Shown one piece after another: positions 15,398-23,692 of a stretch of DNA of 64,000 nucleotides. Origin of the DNA: Nocardia pseudobrasiliensis NBRC 108224. Lineage in GTDB: Bacteria > Actinomycetota > Actinomycetes > Mycobacteriales > Mycobacteriaceae. The stretch covers positions 1-64,000 of the forward strand of contig NZ_BDBS01000024.1 in assembly GCF_001613105.1 (NCBI RefSeq), in the 5' to 3' direction. The position numbers and the translations under genes were made by a program. Position 1 is the stretch's first letter; each line of letters starts with the position of its first letter. The notes below the pieces were generated by a model. The model made no database searches, had not been told where the DNA came from, and saw nothing but the letters and a program-made list of their open reading frames with translations.

Positions 15398-15996
15398 CCC
15401 TCGTGCACATTCCCGACAACTTCCCGGACGGCCCGGGCTTCAGCGAACTCGAACGTGGGCACCAGTATTCACTGCTGCTCGGCTGGTTGTACTGTGCCCG
15501 CTACGACACCACCATCGTGCCGTCGGGCATCTGGGCGTCGTTCACCTCCGAGGTCACCTCGGGTGTACTGGAGCGCGCCGGGCTGATCGAAATACGGTCC
15601 ACCCCAGCGGGAATCGTCTGTCACGGCGGTGGAAAGCCGAAACGACCCCATCGCGCAGTAGCACCCCACGATTCGGCTCGATTCGAGGCGTGGTGGTCGG
15701 TCTGGCCGCGCAAGCAAGCCAAACGCGCCGCGCAGCAGGCATTCGCCAAGGCGCTCACCAAGATCGGCTTCGACGACCTGATGGCGGCCACCCACCGCTT
15801 CGCCGACGACCCGAACCGCGAAGACCGCTACACACCCCACCCCGCGACCTGGCTCAACGGCGAACGCTGGCTCGACGCCCCCCAACCCGCCGACCCGCGC
15901 AGCACCAATGCCACCGCCCGGGTGAGCGCGACCGTCGAACTCGGCCGCAGACTGGCAGCCGCACAACAACTTCCCGCCCTGCGAGGACCGCGATGA
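15394..15996 (+). CDS. replication initiator-like protein (winged-helix N-terminus)
   Basis: 200 residues, GTG overlapping the upstream stop. The N-terminal half (HQYSLLLGWLYCARYDTTIV, FTSEVTSGVLERAGLIEIRS) fits a winged helix. The C-terminal part ARFEAWWSVWPRKQAKRAAQ followed by YTPHPATWLNGERWLD is the conserved ending of many phage replication proteins that work with a helicase loader. Its place before a loader-like gene and the DnaB-like helicase supports origin recognition or primosome assembly. Confidence 0.7.
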   Translation: MTLVHIPDNFPDGPGFSELERGHQYSLLLGWLYCARYDTTIVPSGIWASFTSEVTSGVLERAGLIEIRSTPAGIVCHGGGKPKRPHRAVAPHDSARFEAWWSVWPRKQAKRAAQQAFAKALTKIGFDDLMAATHRFADDPNREDRYTPHPATWLNGERWLDAPQPADPRSTNATARVSATVELGRRLAAAQQLPALRGPR

Positions 15997-16478
15997 ATCC
16001 TCGTCACATCGAGGCGGCCACCACCGCCTACGCGGCCGCCGAAGCCCTCGACCCGCAGATGCCCGCCGCCGACCTGATCCGCCTGCAGGCGTGGGCGGAC
16101 CTGTTCGTCGACGACAATATCGGCCCGGCCGAGGCCCTGGCGGCGGTCAAGGACTTCTACCGCCAGCCCCAACGCTTCCCGATCAAACCCGGCGACATCA
16201 TTGCCCGCGTGCGCCGCATGCCCGTCACCAGCAGCCCCGAACGCATCCGCGCCTTCATCGACCGCTGGTCCGACCACCCGTACTCCGACGCGATCAGTCG
16301 CATCACCGGCATGACCTGGACGCCGCCCTACCCGCCGCCCGCCGATATCGACCGCGACGACCCCGACGCGCTGCGCGCATACCACCGCGCCGCCTACAAG
16401 ACCTGGATCGCGACCCATCGCGCCGAACTCGAACAGCGCGCCCTGGCCCACGGCGAACAACTGGAACTGACCGCATGA
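15993..16478 (+). CDS. helicase loader-like phage protein, 161 aa
   Basis: ATG overlaps the preceding stop. All-helical, with LIRLQAWADLFVDDNIGPAE, FYRQPQRFPIKPGDIIARVR and RIRAFIDRWSDHPYSDAISR. The segment 'FPIKPGDI' resembles the ligand-binding region of G39P-type replicative helicase loaders/inhibitors. The gene is immediately upstream of the Toprim-helicase and overlaps it. Assignment by context and pattern only. Confidence 0.6.
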   Translation: MNPRHIEAATTAYAAAEALDPQMPAADLIRLQAWADLFVDDNIGPAEALAAVKDFYRQPQRFPIKPGDIIARVRRMPVTSSPERIRAFIDRWSDHPYSDAISRITGMTWTPPYPPPADIDRDDPDALRAYHRAAYKTWIATHRAELEQRALAHGEQLELTA

Positions 16479-17980
16479 CAACCGCTTACGAGCGAGTCGT
16501 CGACGCCTTCCGCGCCCACGGACTGATCGTGATCGAGCGCGGCACCCACACCGCCTCCGCGCAGGCCCCCGGCCATTCCCCGGCCGATCGCTCGGTGTCG
16601 ATCCGCGGCATCGAGGGCCAGGTCCTCATCCACAGCCACAGCGACGACACCGCCACCGTCCTCGACGCCGTCGGGCTGACCATGCCCGACCTGTTCGACA
16701 GCCCCCAGGGAGCTACTTACAGCTACGACGACGGCCGCATCGTGCGCCGCACGCCCGCCAAGAAGTTCAGCCAGACGGGAAACACTCAGGGCCGCAGCCT
16801 GTTCCGCGCCTCTCGTCTGGCGGACGTGGATACGGTGTTTCTGGTCGAGGGGGAGAAGGACGTCCTGGCGATCGAATCGCTCGGCGGCACCGCCACCTGC
16901 AACGCCATGGGTGCGGGCAAACTTCATCTGTTCGACTTGACCCCGCTGCACGGTAAGAAGGTCGTCATCGTCCGCGATATGGACGAGATCGGCGAATCCC
17001 ATGCTCGCCAGGCACTTTCACTGCTGGAGGGGCGCGCCGAGGTCACCCTGGTACGCCCGGCCGTCGGAAAGGACGCCGCCGACCACATCGTCAACGGCTA
17101 TGGCCTGCAGGACTTCCCACCCGTCACACCACCCATGCCCGAGGGTCCACGCCGCCTGTCCGACGCGGTGGCCGACTGGTGGACCTGGCTGGACGCCCCG
17201 CCCTCCCAGGTCCGGATCTTCCCGACGCCATGGGTGCGACTGAACGAGGTCATCGGCGGCGGCCAACACCCCAAACGCGTCTACATCGTCGCAGGCCGCC
17301 CCGGCGGCGGCAAAACCATCGGCCTGCTCAACCTCGCCCACCACATGGCCGAAAACGGCCACCGCGCACTGGTGTTCAGCCTGGAAATGCCCGAACTGGA
17401 AATGGTCTCCCGCGTCATGTCCGCCGGAGCCGAAGCCAACTACGGCCGCATCACCCGCCGCGAACTCGATCAATGGGACCGCCGCAAACTCGAACTGTTC
17501 CACCGGGGCGGCCGCATCGACAACACCGACCTGTGGCTGATGGACCACTCCACCCTCACTATCGAGGACATACGCGCCATCGCCCGCCAAATGAAAGCCT
17601 CGACCGGCCTGGACGGCGTATTCATCGACTACATCGGCCTCATCACCGCCACAAAAGGCCACCGAGACCGCCGAGAATCCCTGGGCCACATCATGAAAGA
17701 GGCCGTCAAAATGAGTAAGGAACTCGACCTGGCCGTCACGATCGCCTCCCAACTCAACCGCGGCCCCGACCAATCCAACCGCCCCCCAATCCTTTCCGAC
17801 CTCCGCGAAACCGGCGACATCGAACAGGACTGCGACGTAGCCCTGCTCCTACACCACCCCCAGATGGACGGCATCCCCACCGGCGAAGTCGAAATCATCG
17901 TCGCCAAAAACCGCACCGGCCCCCGCGACACCACAATCACGCTGCCCTGGCGCCCCAACTACGCCAAGATCGGAGCCTGA
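16475..17980 (+). CDS. Toprim-DnaB replicative helicase/primase-helicase
   Basis: 501 residues, ATG overlapping the upstream stop. Toprim region: VFLVEGEKDVLAIESLGGTA (about 116-135) with the catalytic Glu, then KVVIVRDMDEIGESHARQAL supplying the D-x-D. RecA-like helicase core: Walker A IVAGRPGGGKTIGLLNLAHH (about 271-290), LVFSLEMPELEM, Walker B GVFIDYIGLI, and the DnaB-type SQLNRGPDQSNRPPILSDLR and GDIEQDCDVALLL. No zinc-finger primase domain is present at the N-terminus, so priming may depend on the host. Central enzyme of the phage replication module. Confidence 0.9.
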   Translation: MTTAYERVVDAFRAHGLIVIERGTHTASAQAPGHSPADRSVSIRGIEGQVLIHSHSDDTATVLDAVGLTMPDLFDSPQGATYSYDDGRIVRRTPAKKFSQTGNTQGRSLFRASRLADVDTVFLVEGEKDVLAIESLGGTATCNAMGAGKLHLFDLTPLHGKKVVIVRDMDEIGESHARQALSLLEGRAEVTLVRPAVGKDAADHIVNGYGLQDFPPVTPPMPEGPRRLSDAVADWWTWLDAPPSQVRIFPTPWVRLNEVIGGGQHPKRVYIVAGRPGGGKTIGLLNLAHHMAENGHRALVFSLEMPELEMVSRVMSAGAEANYGRITRRELDQWDRRKLELFHRGGRIDNTDLWLMDHSTLTIEDIRAIARQMKASTGLDGVFIDYIGLITATKGHRDRRESLGHIMKEAVKMSKELDLAVTIASQLNRGPDQSNRPPILSDLRETGDIEQDCDVALLLHHPQMDGIPTGEVEIIVAKNRTGPRDTTITLPWRPNYAKIGA

Positions 17981-17983
17981 CCC

Positions 17984-18208
17984 ATGCCCACCAAACCCGA
18001 ACTCGAAATCTGGGGCAACGAACACCTCATAGTCATCACCACCGACACCCGCTCCTGCGTCTTCACCATCGCCCACGGCCCCGAAATCCGCACCACCCAA
18101 CCGGTCATCGGCGACTCCGACGGCGAATTCGAACTGGTCTTCCGCATCTCGCGCCACTCGATCCACGACCGCGCTCAGGCGTCGGAAATCCTCACGCCAG
18201 CAGCTTGA
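17984..18208 (+). CDS. small hypothetical phage protein, 74 aa
   Basis: ATG three bases after the helicase stop. Beta-strand-rich: ELEIWGNEHLIVITTDTRSC, FTIAHGPEIRTTQPVIGDSD and FELVFRISRHSIHD. Last gene of the early operon, directly before a strong hairpin terminator. No family recognised. Confidence 0.65.
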   Translation: MPTKPELEIWGNEHLIVITTDTRSCVFTIAHGPEIRTTQPVIGDSDGEFELVFRISRHSIHDRAQASEILTPAA

Positions 18209-18218
18209 TCCGCCGCAT

Positions 18219-18245
18219 GGTGGGTACCCGGCCCGGGCACCCACC
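18219..18245. terminator. hairpin terminator ending the early operon
   Basis: GGTGGGTACCCGG / CCGGGCACCCACC forms a long GC-rich stem with one mismatch, placed between the convergent early operon and the minus-strand secreted-protein gene. Probably works in both directions. Confidence 0.65.
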
Positions 18246-18253
18246 GCCGGAGA

Positions 18254-18625
18254 CTAAGCGTCGATCATGCATTTCAAGAACTGATCACCGAACTTATACC
18301 TGTCGCCCTCACTGCTGTCCTGACTCTTCTCGATACATGGACCCCGGCGCGGTGCGAGCATGTCCTGCTCCGCTTCACTGAATTGACTATCGGAGCCGAA
18401 CATCTTCTCCTTCATGCACTTCCCGAATGAGTCCATGAACTGCTTGACTTCATCTCGCGGGATCCCCGCAACAACCTTCAAACACTCACTCACCTCCGGC
18501 TTCAGTTTCCCAGCCAGCTCCTTCTGCTCCGCACTGAGAGGCGCCGCCCCAGCGGGCCCGGCAAGCAACACAACAGCCAGCGCCGCGACCCCGAACGAGA
18601 CAACCGAAACCTTCCGACCCAACAT
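18254..18625 (-). CDS. small secreted protein with four cysteines
   Basis: 123 residues. ATG with the good Shine-Dalgarno AAAGGGG. MLGRKVSVVSFGVAALAVVL then AGPAGAAPL is a signal peptide with likely cleavage near residue 28. The mature part is helical with Cys at about 48, 70, 97 and 119 (SECLKVVAG, FGKCMKEKM, RGPCIEKSQ, FLKCMIDA), spacing that would allow two disulfides in an exported helical bundle. Lies outside the early operon on the opposite strand, so it is probably expressed from the lysogen. Confidence 0.72.
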   Translation of the reverse strand: MLGRKVSVVSFGVAALAVVLLAGPAGAAPLSAEQKELAGKLKPEVSECLKVVAGIPRDEVKQFMDSFGKCMKEKMFGSDSQFSEAEQDMLAPRRGPCIEKSQDSSEGDRYKFGDQFLKCMIDA

Positions 18626-18799
18626 CCCCTACCCCTTTCCCGATACCTGACACGGACGGCCCTCGTCACAGCACACCGCGGCCACAACAAGCACCGACAA
18701 TCCATTCGCCACAACAGCCCAACCCGGATGGGTAACAAGCGAAACCATCACCCAGGCGTAGCGTCCCCGAGCACACCCAACCAGCCAGGAGCCCAACCC

Positions 18800-19246
18800 A
18801 TGGCAGCCCGCCACCTCATCGACGCCCACGTCCTCCTAACCCGCAACAACCACCTACTCCTCTCCCAAAGAGGCGGCCAAGACGAATTCACCACCCGCTG
18901 GCACCTCCCCTCCGGAAAACTCGACCCCGCAGAACCCCTAACCCAAGCCGCAGCCCGAGAGGCCTACGAAGAGGTCGGCCTGACCATCAACCCCTCCGAC
19001 CTCCAAGCCATCCACATAACCCACATAACCGGTTCCGGCCACGAACCCCGACTGGGCATCTTCTTCCACGCCACCCATTGGCAAGGCAACCCCACCAACA
19101 AAGAACCAGACAAATGCCCTGCCCTCCAATGGGTCTCGTTCGACGAACTGCACACGATGGACATCATCGAATACGCAGCCACAGGTATCCGAGCATTTCT
19201 ATCCGGGGCCACCGCATCGTTCAGCGAATACGGCTGGCCCACCTAG
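18800..19246 (+). CDS. Nudix hydrolase
   Basis: 148 residues. The complete Nudix box starts at GKLDPAEPLTQAAAREAYEE and continues VGL, matching GX5EX7REUXEEXGU with all metal-binding glutamates. MAARHLIDAHVLLTRNNHLL is the usual first strand. ATG 18800 is supported by CAGGAG ten bases upstream. Family members cleave nucleoside diphosphates linked to another group; substrate unknown. Phage- and ICE-borne Nudix proteins may clean nucleotide pools or remove nucleotide signals. Confidence 0.88.
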   Translation: MAARHLIDAHVLLTRNNHLLLSQRGGQDEFTTRWHLPSGKLDPAEPLTQAAAREAYEEVGLTINPSDLQAIHITHITGSGHEPRLGIFFHATHWQGNPTNKEPDKCPALQWVSFDELHTMDIIEYAATGIRAFLSGATASFSEYGWPT

Positions 19247-19261
19247 GTTTCTCGACGACAT

Positions 19262-19414
19262 TCAACTCGCGTTCGGGTTATACCGCTTGACGACACTCAG
19301 ATCGTCGTCACGGCGGATGATCACCGAGCCGTCCAACCGTCGCACCCCGTGCTCGCCAGGGCCTGGGACCGGCTCGTCCCAGTAGGTCGACAGTCGCCGG
19401 ACAAGATCGTCCAC
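19262..19414 (-). CDS. possible small protein or gene remnant, 50 aa
   Basis: GTG start, VDDLVRRLSTYWDEPVPGPG, later RRLDGSVIIRRDDDLSVVKR, stop at 19262-19264. The coding character is fair (Asp/Arg patterning, actinobacterial codon use) but there is no clear ribosome-binding site. It could be the tail of a decayed gene upstream of which AT-rich DNA begins. Confidence 0.35.
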   Translation of the reverse strand: MDDLVRRLSTYWDEPVPGPGEHGVRRLDGSVIIRRDDDLSVVKRYNPNAS

Positions 19415-19473
19415 CCTGCGTCTCGTTGTAATTTTTGGATATTGTTGTGCTGCAGTAGATTTGTCTGTTCACC

Positions 19474-20346
19474 TCACGGCACGTAGCACATTCCACCGAC
19501 GATTCGGAACGTTGTCGGCGGCAGGTCTCCGCCGAGCCGGTCTTGAATGGTCACCACGCCTGGCGGCAGGATCTCGAAGTCGTCAAGCAGCGCGACGATT
19601 TCATCGTCAGATCGCAGGCGGAATGCAGCTGTGCTGCAGGCGGTGTCGCGAATCACACTCTCGACGAAGTCGCGATCACTGTCGGAGGAACCATGTGTGA
19701 CGGCAAGGACGCTGTTCGGGGCCAGCGCTTTTCGAAACCGGCCGAGGATCTCACCCGGGCACTCGCCGTCCATGATGTGGTGCAGAACGCCGACACACAT
19801 CACTGCAACCGGTTGGTCGAAGTCGACAACCTTCTCGTCGCGCAACTGGTCGATCAGCAGCGGATCCCGCAGGTCGCCCAACACCGACCGCACTGCCGGA
19901 TCCTCAGGAATCATCGCGTTCGCGTGGGCGAACACCATCGGGTCGTAGTCGACCGACAACACACGAGCGCCCAACGGGTCACACTTCTGCGCAACTTCGT
20001 GAACCGCCGGTGATATCGGAATACCCGCACCCAAGTCGATGAACTGCCATATGCCCTCATCCAGCGCATCCTCGACACAACGGATCAGGAATTGACGGCT
20101 GAACCACGCCAACATGCGGGTATCAGGAGCGATCGCCAACATCCGTTGTGCCACAAGCTGATCCGCCGCATAGTTGTCTTTTCCGCCGAGTAGGTAGTCG
20201 TAGATCCGGGCCGCGTTAGGAACGTGTGGATCAAACCCGCGGTCAAAAACCGTTGCTGTCGCAGGATCAGGCTGTGTGTGAATCCGCTTGGCGGTGAGGC
20301 AGTCTCGGTCGAGACAACTGGAGCCTTCACGCCACTCAAGCCCCAT
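19474..20346 (-). CDS. SAM-dependent methyltransferase of the actinobacterial DUF574 type
   Basis: About 290 residues from ATG 20346. The diagnostic start HVPNAARIYDYLLGGKDNYA (about 34-53) is followed by the SAM-binding WQFIDLGAGIPISPAVHEVA, VLSVDYDPMVFAHANAM, VLGDLRDPLLI and PVAVMCVGVLHHIMDGE. This family is abundant in Streptomyces and Nocardia, is generally of unknown substrate, and often neighbours regulatory HTH genes, as here: the split regulator is transcribed divergently. A longer open frame upstream (to 20607) lacks protein character. Probably cargo rather than phage core. Confidence 0.85.
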   Translation of the reverse strand: MGLEWREGSSCLDRDCLTAKRIHTQPDPATATVFDRGFDPHVPNAARIYDYLLGGKDNYAADQLVAQRMLAIAPDTRMLAWFSRQFLIRCVEDALDEGIWQFIDLGAGIPISPAVHEVAQKCDPLGARVLSVDYDPMVFAHANAMIPEDPAVRSVLGDLRDPLLIDQLRDEKVVDFDQPVAVMCVGVLHHIMDGECPGEILGRFRKALAPNSVLAVTHGSSDSDRDFVESVIRDTACSTAAFRLRSDDEIVALLDDFEILPPGVVTIQDRLGGDLPPTTFRIVGGMCYVP

Positions 20347-20541
20347 GGCTTCGGGATCGCTGCAGCGTCGGTTCACCGTCGCATTCAAGGGCAGCTCGGG
20401 GCACCTGCGTGACAGTGCGACAATCACCGAGGTTGTGGGCTGTTCTCGACTGTTATGCCGCCCTGCCGGTCCAGGCTTGCCCATCCGAATGGGTAATCTG
20501 AGTGCGTTGGCGTTGTCTCCGGACAAGAGAGGCCACTCACT

Positions 20542-21707
20542 GTGGAAGTCTCCGCGACCCCACCCAATACGAATCCCGCACGACCGCAGAGTCCGGTCAG
20601 TCCACAAGCGCGCGGTAGGGCAATCGCAGCCGTGGGCGGCAAGCTCTGGACCCAGCTCGGCTCAGTGGCTTTGGCAGCGACGGAGCTAATGGCGCGGTAC
20701 CCGGATGTGCCGAGGCTGCCGGCGCACCGCTACGCCGCAGGCCTATCTCGAGACGGTGCCGCTGAGCGCTATAACGAGGTCACTGGTCATCAGACGAGCC
20801 TCGGCGGGACCACGATCAACGCATGGGAATCCTGGGCGCGAGGTCGAGGCCAAGGCTCACCACCGTCGTTGTCCAGCCTGCTGATCCTGTGCGCCGCCTA
20901 TGGCCGCGGCCCCTGGGCGTCGCTGATGAACCAATCTCGCCCGCCGCGCTGATCGCCGAAGCCTACGAACGGCTTCCGATCGAAGACCAGCTGTCCCTCA
21001 AAAAATTCGACACTGACACTGGCCCGGGACGAAGGATTTCATCCACACAGCCGCAGTTGCTCCCACGGAGCGAGCATCATGCGGCCGACCCGACAGGTCA
21101 GGAGGGCTGCGAGTTCACCCTCACCGTGCCGACTGTCGAGTACGGAAACCCGGAAATCTGCGTGTACACCCTGCCGAACCCGAACCCGAACCCGGGGCGA
21201 TTGCTCGACCTGACGTGGAAGACTTTCGGGCTCGGCGTCGAACGGCTGTCGACGCAGATCAAGAACGTCGGCAAACGCCTAGATGTAGACATCTGTTTCG
21301 GCGTCAACGAAGCCGGGCTGGTGATGGCTACATTCCTTGCATCGGCCCGCTTCGGCCGATGTCCCATCGGATACCTGCGTTGCAACAAGATCCGAGATGG
21401 CATCGATCTCGACGAAGCCTCCTTCTTCCCCACCGCCAGAGCCGAACCCACCATCGTCATCTGCGATTTCGAAGTGAAACACGCCGATGTCATCGGTTAC
21501 CTCGCCTGTCAGATCCGGGCGCGGTATCCCGGCGCGGAACTCTACTTCGCCGTTTTCGGGGCTATGACCAAGGACCGTGACCTCGCCGTCGACAGCTTCG
21601 ACGATCTGACCGGCGCCGAGATTATGCGCGCCGCCAAGTTCGAGGCCGTATTCGTCGCCGCCACTATGAATCCGCCTGGAATCGAACCGCCGCTCGAGTT
21701 GCGCTAA
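20542..21707 (+). pseudogene. HTH regulator fused to a phosphoribosyltransferase-like domain, split by a frameshift
   Basis: The first frame (20542-20952) reads RYAAGLSRDGAAERYNEVTG and TTINAWESWARGRGQGSPPS, an XRE-like DNA-binding region. It then ends abnormally, while a second frame continues GVADEPISPAALIAEAYERL and the C-terminal domain to 21707. The switch is at the CCCC run 20910-20913; one extra C would restore GRGPLGVADEP. The C-terminal part (DICFGVNEAGLVMATFLASA, IVICDFEVKHADVIGYLACQ) has a PRTase-like layout. Either a real mutation or a sequencing error. Only 20 bp separate it from the inositol-phosphatase gene, so they once formed an operon. Confidence 0.65.
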
Positions 21708-21726
21708 CCCGAAAGGGGCCCACCAA

Positions 21727-21849
21727 GTGAACAACCCCAGCGCGATCCCCGAACGCGCTCAGCACATCACCACCATGGTCCGCCAAGCCATGGACGAGAT
21801 ACGGCCTCGACTCGTCGAGGCCGCACTTGGCTATGCCGGTGAAGTCTGA
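21727..21849 (+). pseudogene. 5' fragment of an inositol monophosphatase-family gene, cut by an IS21-type insertion
   Basis: GTG start after GAAAGGGG; VNNPSAIPERAQHITTMVRQ and RPRLVEAALGYAGEV is the helical N-terminus of an IMPase-like protein. The frame stops at TGA 21847-21849, exactly where IS-end-like sequence begins. The remainder of the gene resumes in frame at 25452, about 3.6 kb away. Confidence 0.75.
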
Positions 21850-21930
21850 CGTCGTTTGTTGGTGAATGGTGGCGTCGTTCTGGGGTGTGGGGGTGGTGTC
21901 GTATCGGTGGAAATTGACGGCAGAGAATCG
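21847..21930 (+). repeat. solo IS21-like terminal sequence
   Basis: GGGGGTGGTGTCGTATCGG (21890-21908) and its flanks resemble the inward-reading right end of the intact IS element (GGGGGTGGTGGTTGTATCGG). More diffuse similarity extends outward to 21847. This marks the outer left edge of the insertion that split the phosphatase gene. Confidence 0.55.
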
Positions 21931-22028
21931 TTGTGTCACTGCGGGATCGGCGTGTCGGACCCTTGCAGCGTCAGGGGTGGTGCCCGTAATCGGAGCATCG
22001 AATGATCTCGAACGGTGAGGATGGCGGC

Positions 22029-22793
22029 ATGATGACTTACTCGCGAGTCGCCGTTGTGGCGGATGTGCATGGTGTGCTCCCGGCGTTGGAAGCGGTGCTG
22101 GCGGAGCCGGATGTGGTGGGAGCGCAGCGGATTGTGGTGGCGGGTGACGTCGCTGCCGGACCGCAGCCGAGGGAAGTACTCGACCGGCTGGCGGTGCTGG
22201 GCGAGCGGGTAATCTTGTTGCGAGGCAATGCTGATCGGGAGTTGGTGGAGTATCGGCGCGGTGGCAGGAGCACGATTCCGGATCCGATCGGGGTCTGGGC
22301 TGCCGAGCGACTGCGCGAGGACCAGGTGGAGCGGCTGGCGGGGCTTCCGGAATCGGTGACGCTGGGTATCGAGGGCCTCGGTGAGGTTCTGTTCTGTCAT
22401 GCAACCCCGCGCGATGACGAGGAGGTGGTGTTGGTCGACTCCCGTCTGCATCGCTGGGCGGAGGTATTGGCCGGGCTGCCGGACAGTGTCGAGACGGTGG
22501 TCTGTGGACATACCCACATGCCTTTCGCCCGCCTCGCGCACGGACGGTTCGTGGTGAATCCGGGCAGCGTGGGGATGCCGTATGGCCGGCCGGGCGCGCA
22601 TTGGGCGCTGCTGGGGCCCGGTGTCCAGCTGCGCCGCACCGTGTTCGATCCGGCTGCGGCCAGCGCTGAAGTGGTGACGTCGTCGGGATATCCGGAGGCC
22701 GCGCAGTGGTGCGACTACTTCCTTCACGCGCGTGCGTCGGACGCTGAAGCACTGGACTCGTTCGGGCCGCGGGACGGTCGCGGAGAGCCGTAA
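22029..22793 (+). CDS. calcineurin-like metallophosphoesterase (YfcE/MJ0936-type), likely IS-associated passenger
   Basis: About 254 residues; ATG 22029 follows GAGG at a good distance. All metallophosphoesterase motifs are present: VVADVHGVLPALEAVL (D-x-H), IVVAGDVAAGPQP (GD), ILLRGNADRELVEY (GN-x-[DE]), VLFCHATPRDDEE (H) and VVCGHTHMPFARL (GH-x-H), then VVNPGSVGMPYGRPG. Such proteins hydrolyse phosphomonoesters or cyclic nucleotides with two metal ions. It sits between the solo IS end and the intact IS21, inside the unit that interrupts the phosphatase gene, so it arrived with the insertion. Confidence 0.88.
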   Translation: MMTYSRVAVVADVHGVLPALEAVLAEPDVVGAQRIVVAGDVAAGPQPREVLDRLAVLGERVILLRGNADRELVEYRRGGRSTIPDPIGVWAAERLREDQVERLAGLPESVTLGIEGLGEVLFCHATPRDDEEVVLVDSRLHRWAEVLAGLPDSVETVVCGHTHMPFARLAHGRFVVNPGSVGMPYGRPGAHWALLGPGVQLRRTVFDPAAASAEVVTSSGYPEAAQWCDYFLHARASDAEALDSFGPRDGRGEP

Positions 22794-22855
22794 CTGGTCG
22801 GACGCGTGGTTGATCTATCGGCGAATGCCGACGGCACTCGAGAGCCGATGACCAC

Positions 22856-22870
22856 GGTTGTATCGGTGAA
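22856..22870 (+). repeat. left inverted-repeat core of the IS21 element
   Basis: GGTTGTATCGGTGAA, identical in reverse complement to the right core at 25386-25400. Confidence 0.8.
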
Positions 22871-22900
22871 TTTCGGCGTCACCCAAGGCTATGAACGGTG

Positions 22901-23692
22901 TCATCCCTTGATCGCTCGGGTGCGGGCGAGCCGGTAGGAATCGGTGCCGGTTTCGATGATGTGCCCGCCGAAGGTGAGCCGGTCGACGATCGCGGCGCAG
23001 AGCCGCGGGTCGGTGAAGGTTTTCGTCCATCCGGAGAACGACTCGTTGGACGCGATCGCCACCGAGTTCTTCTCCTCCCGCTCGGTCAACACCTGGAACA
23101 GCAGCTCGGCGCCCCGACGGTCCAGCTCCATGTAGCCCAGTTCGTCGATGCAGAGGAGATCGACGCGGCCGTAGCGGGCGATGGTTTTGGTGAGCACCTT
23201 GTCGTCGGCGGCTTCGACCAGCTCGTTCACCAGCTTGGCGGCGAGGGTGTATTTCACCCGGAATCCGGCCATCGCCGCCTCGGTGCCCATTGCGATGAGC
23301 AGGTGGCTCTTGCCGGTGCCGGAGTCGCCGATCAGACACAGCGGCATACCTTTGCGGATCCACTCGCATTTGGCGAGGGTGTGGACAGTGGCCGGGTCGA
23401 CGTTGGGGTTGGCGTCGAAATCGAAGGCGCGCAACGACTTGTCACGTGGAAATCCTGCGGCGCGGATGCGGCGTTCGGAGCGTCGGCGGGCGCGGTCGTC
23501 GCATTCGGCCAACAACAGCTCGGCCAGAAACGCCCGGTAGGTCATCTGCTCTTTGGTCGCGGTGTCGGCGATCTCGCCGAATTGGGTGCGGATCGTCGGC
23601 AACCGCAGCATGCGGCAGGCTTGATCAACCGCGGCGTCGGCGGCCTGTTCGGTCATGCCGTGGCGGCGGGGCGTGCTGGTCGTGGAAGTCAT
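22901..23692 (-). CDS. istB: IS21 transposition helper ATPase IstB
   Basis: 263 residues. AAA+ ATPase related to DnaC: Walker A LCLIGDSGTGKSHLLIAMGT (about 103-122), Walker B VDLLCIDELGYMELDRRGAE, and sensor VAIASNESFSGWTKTFTDPR, ending VDRLTFGGHIIETGTDSYRL. IstB assembles on target DNA and activates the transposase. Its start overlaps the istA stop by four bases (ATGA), the normal coupling. It appears full length, so the element may still be active. Confidence 0.93.
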   Translation of the reverse strand: MTSTTSTPRRHGMTEQAADAAVDQACRMLRLPTIRTQFGEIADTATKEQMTYRAFLAELLLAECDDRARRRSERRIRAAGFPRDKSLRAFDFDANPNVDPATVHTLAKCEWIRKGMPLCLIGDSGTGKSHLLIAMGTEAAMAGFRVKYTLAAKLVNELVEAADDKVLTKTIARYGRVDLLCIDELGYMELDRRGAELLFQVLTEREEKNSVAIASNESFSGWTKTFTDPRLCAAIVDRLTFGGHIIETGTDSYRLARTRAIKG

